From NCBI GenBank assembly GCA_018500005.2, contig JAHBAP020000043.1, forward strand, positions 1 to 5,319: 5,319 bases of DNA, given 5' to 3'. The translations under genes were made by a program, and so were the position numbers. Shown here one piece after another: positions 5,040 to 5,319 of this stretch; within the stretch, counting starts at the first letter, position 1, and each line of letters starts with the position of its first letter. The notes under the pieces are model-generated. The model did not search any database. It was not told where the DNA came from and saw only the letters and a list, made by a program, of their open reading frames with translations. Origin of the DNA: Mycobacterium sp. (GTDB lineage: Bacteria; Actinomycetota; Actinomycetes; Mycobacteriales; Mycobacteriaceae).

Positions 5040-5319
5040 TTGGGTAGGCACCGAAGAACGACCACGCACGGCAGGCACCACCTGCCGCGATCAAGCGTGC
5101 GCGCGATCGAGTACGGATTCCGGCTGACTTCGGCACTCTCGAGTCAGGGCAGCTCCCGCAACGTCGGTCGCATCGGCGCGCTAGCTGTCGCTTTGGGCGT
5201 CGGATCAGGGATCACCTCGATGCCCGAGTCGTATGCCGATACAACGTGTTCGGCCGGCTCCACTGGCGACTCCTCCCAGGTGTCGTCATCCGACTCGACG
5301 ATGGCGTCCCGCCCGCCTC
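5040..5319 (+). CDS. Secreted Ser/Thr-rich mycobacterial protein, N-terminal fragment running off the window
   Basis: The frame is open to the window end, giving 93 residues and no stop. A basic N-terminus (GRHRRTTTHGRHH from residue 2) leads to a YGFR segment (25-28), then VGRIGALAVALGVGSG (42-57) as a hydrophobic core. A Ser-Tyr-Ala site at 64-66 would allow signal peptidase I cleavage before DTT. The residues after it (67-93) are nearly half Ser or Thr, a typical secreted linker. I know this IGALAVALG-type leader from large exported mycobacterial proteins with varied C-terminal domains, so function cannot be assigned. Cys70 lies just after the cleavage site but is not a lipobox. TTG 5040 is chosen for its ribosome binding site; GTG 5097 and ATG 4887 are alternatives. 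Third-position G/C bias is lower here than in the left-hand genes. Confidence 0.65.
   Translation, partial: MGRHRRTTTHGRHHLPRSSVRAIEYGFRLTSALSSQGSSRNVGRIGALAVALGVGSGITSMPESYADTTCSAGSTGDSSQVSSSDSTMASRPP

Noticed and set aside
4693..5136. A 147-codon minus-strand frame in the intergenic region
   Set aside because: It has no recognisable motif, irregular third-position usage and many Cys residues, and it overlaps the better supported secreted-protein start.

Overview
The window looks like a high-GC actinobacterial chromosome, most likely a non-tuberculous Mycobacterium (Mycolicibacterium-type). Three things suggest this: strong G/C bias at third codon positions, an AroA that resembles my recollection of M. 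tuberculosis AroA along its whole length, and an N-terminal signal region (VGRIGALAVALGVGSG) of a kind I associate with large secreted mycobacterial proteins. No database was searched, so genus and orthology are from memory.

Layout. (1) 1-1240, minus: aroA (EPSP synthase, shikimate pathway), cut at its 3' end by the window edge. Its last ~75 bases read as an oddly G/C-flattened version of the conserved C-terminus. (2) 1241-1276: a very short divergent gap with a perfect 10-bp palindrome. (3) 1277-2026, plus: an SRAP/HMCES-type abasic-site shield protein. (4) 2082-3620, plus: an NAD-type aldehyde dehydrogenase with its own ribosome binding site and a basic C-terminal tail. (5) 3636-4496, minus: an HSDL2-like short-chain dehydrogenase, convergent with the aldehyde dehydrogenase (15-bp gap) and probably translated from a leaderless mRNA. 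(6) 4497-5039: about 540 bp without a convincing gene, including an AT-rich patch with terminator-like structure. (7) 5040-5319, plus: the 5' end of a secreted, Ser/Thr-rich protein that runs off the window and probably starts at TTG.

The aroA/SRAP/SDR neighbourhood resembles, from memory, the M. tuberculosis Rv3227 (aroA), Rv3226c (SRAP), Rv3225c, Rv3224 (SDR), sigH region in reverse. Here an aldehyde dehydrogenase occupies the Rv3225c position, and the secreted-protein gene follows where sigH would be expected. The genes do not form one pathway. They are a housekeeping gene, a DNA-damage gene and two oxidoreductases. The aldehyde dehydrogenase and SDR could both act on lipid-derived carbonyl compounds, but they are convergent and separately transcribed, so that link is speculative.

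I found no mobile element, CRISPR array, tRNA or rRNA, and no clear new multi-gene system. The points most worth following are the corrupted aroA end, the inverted repeat over the SDR promoter, the hairpin buried in the SDR gene 40 nt after the aldehyde dehydrogenase stop, a Gln in place of the usual SDR tetrad Asn, and the unterminated secreted-protein gene at the right edge.
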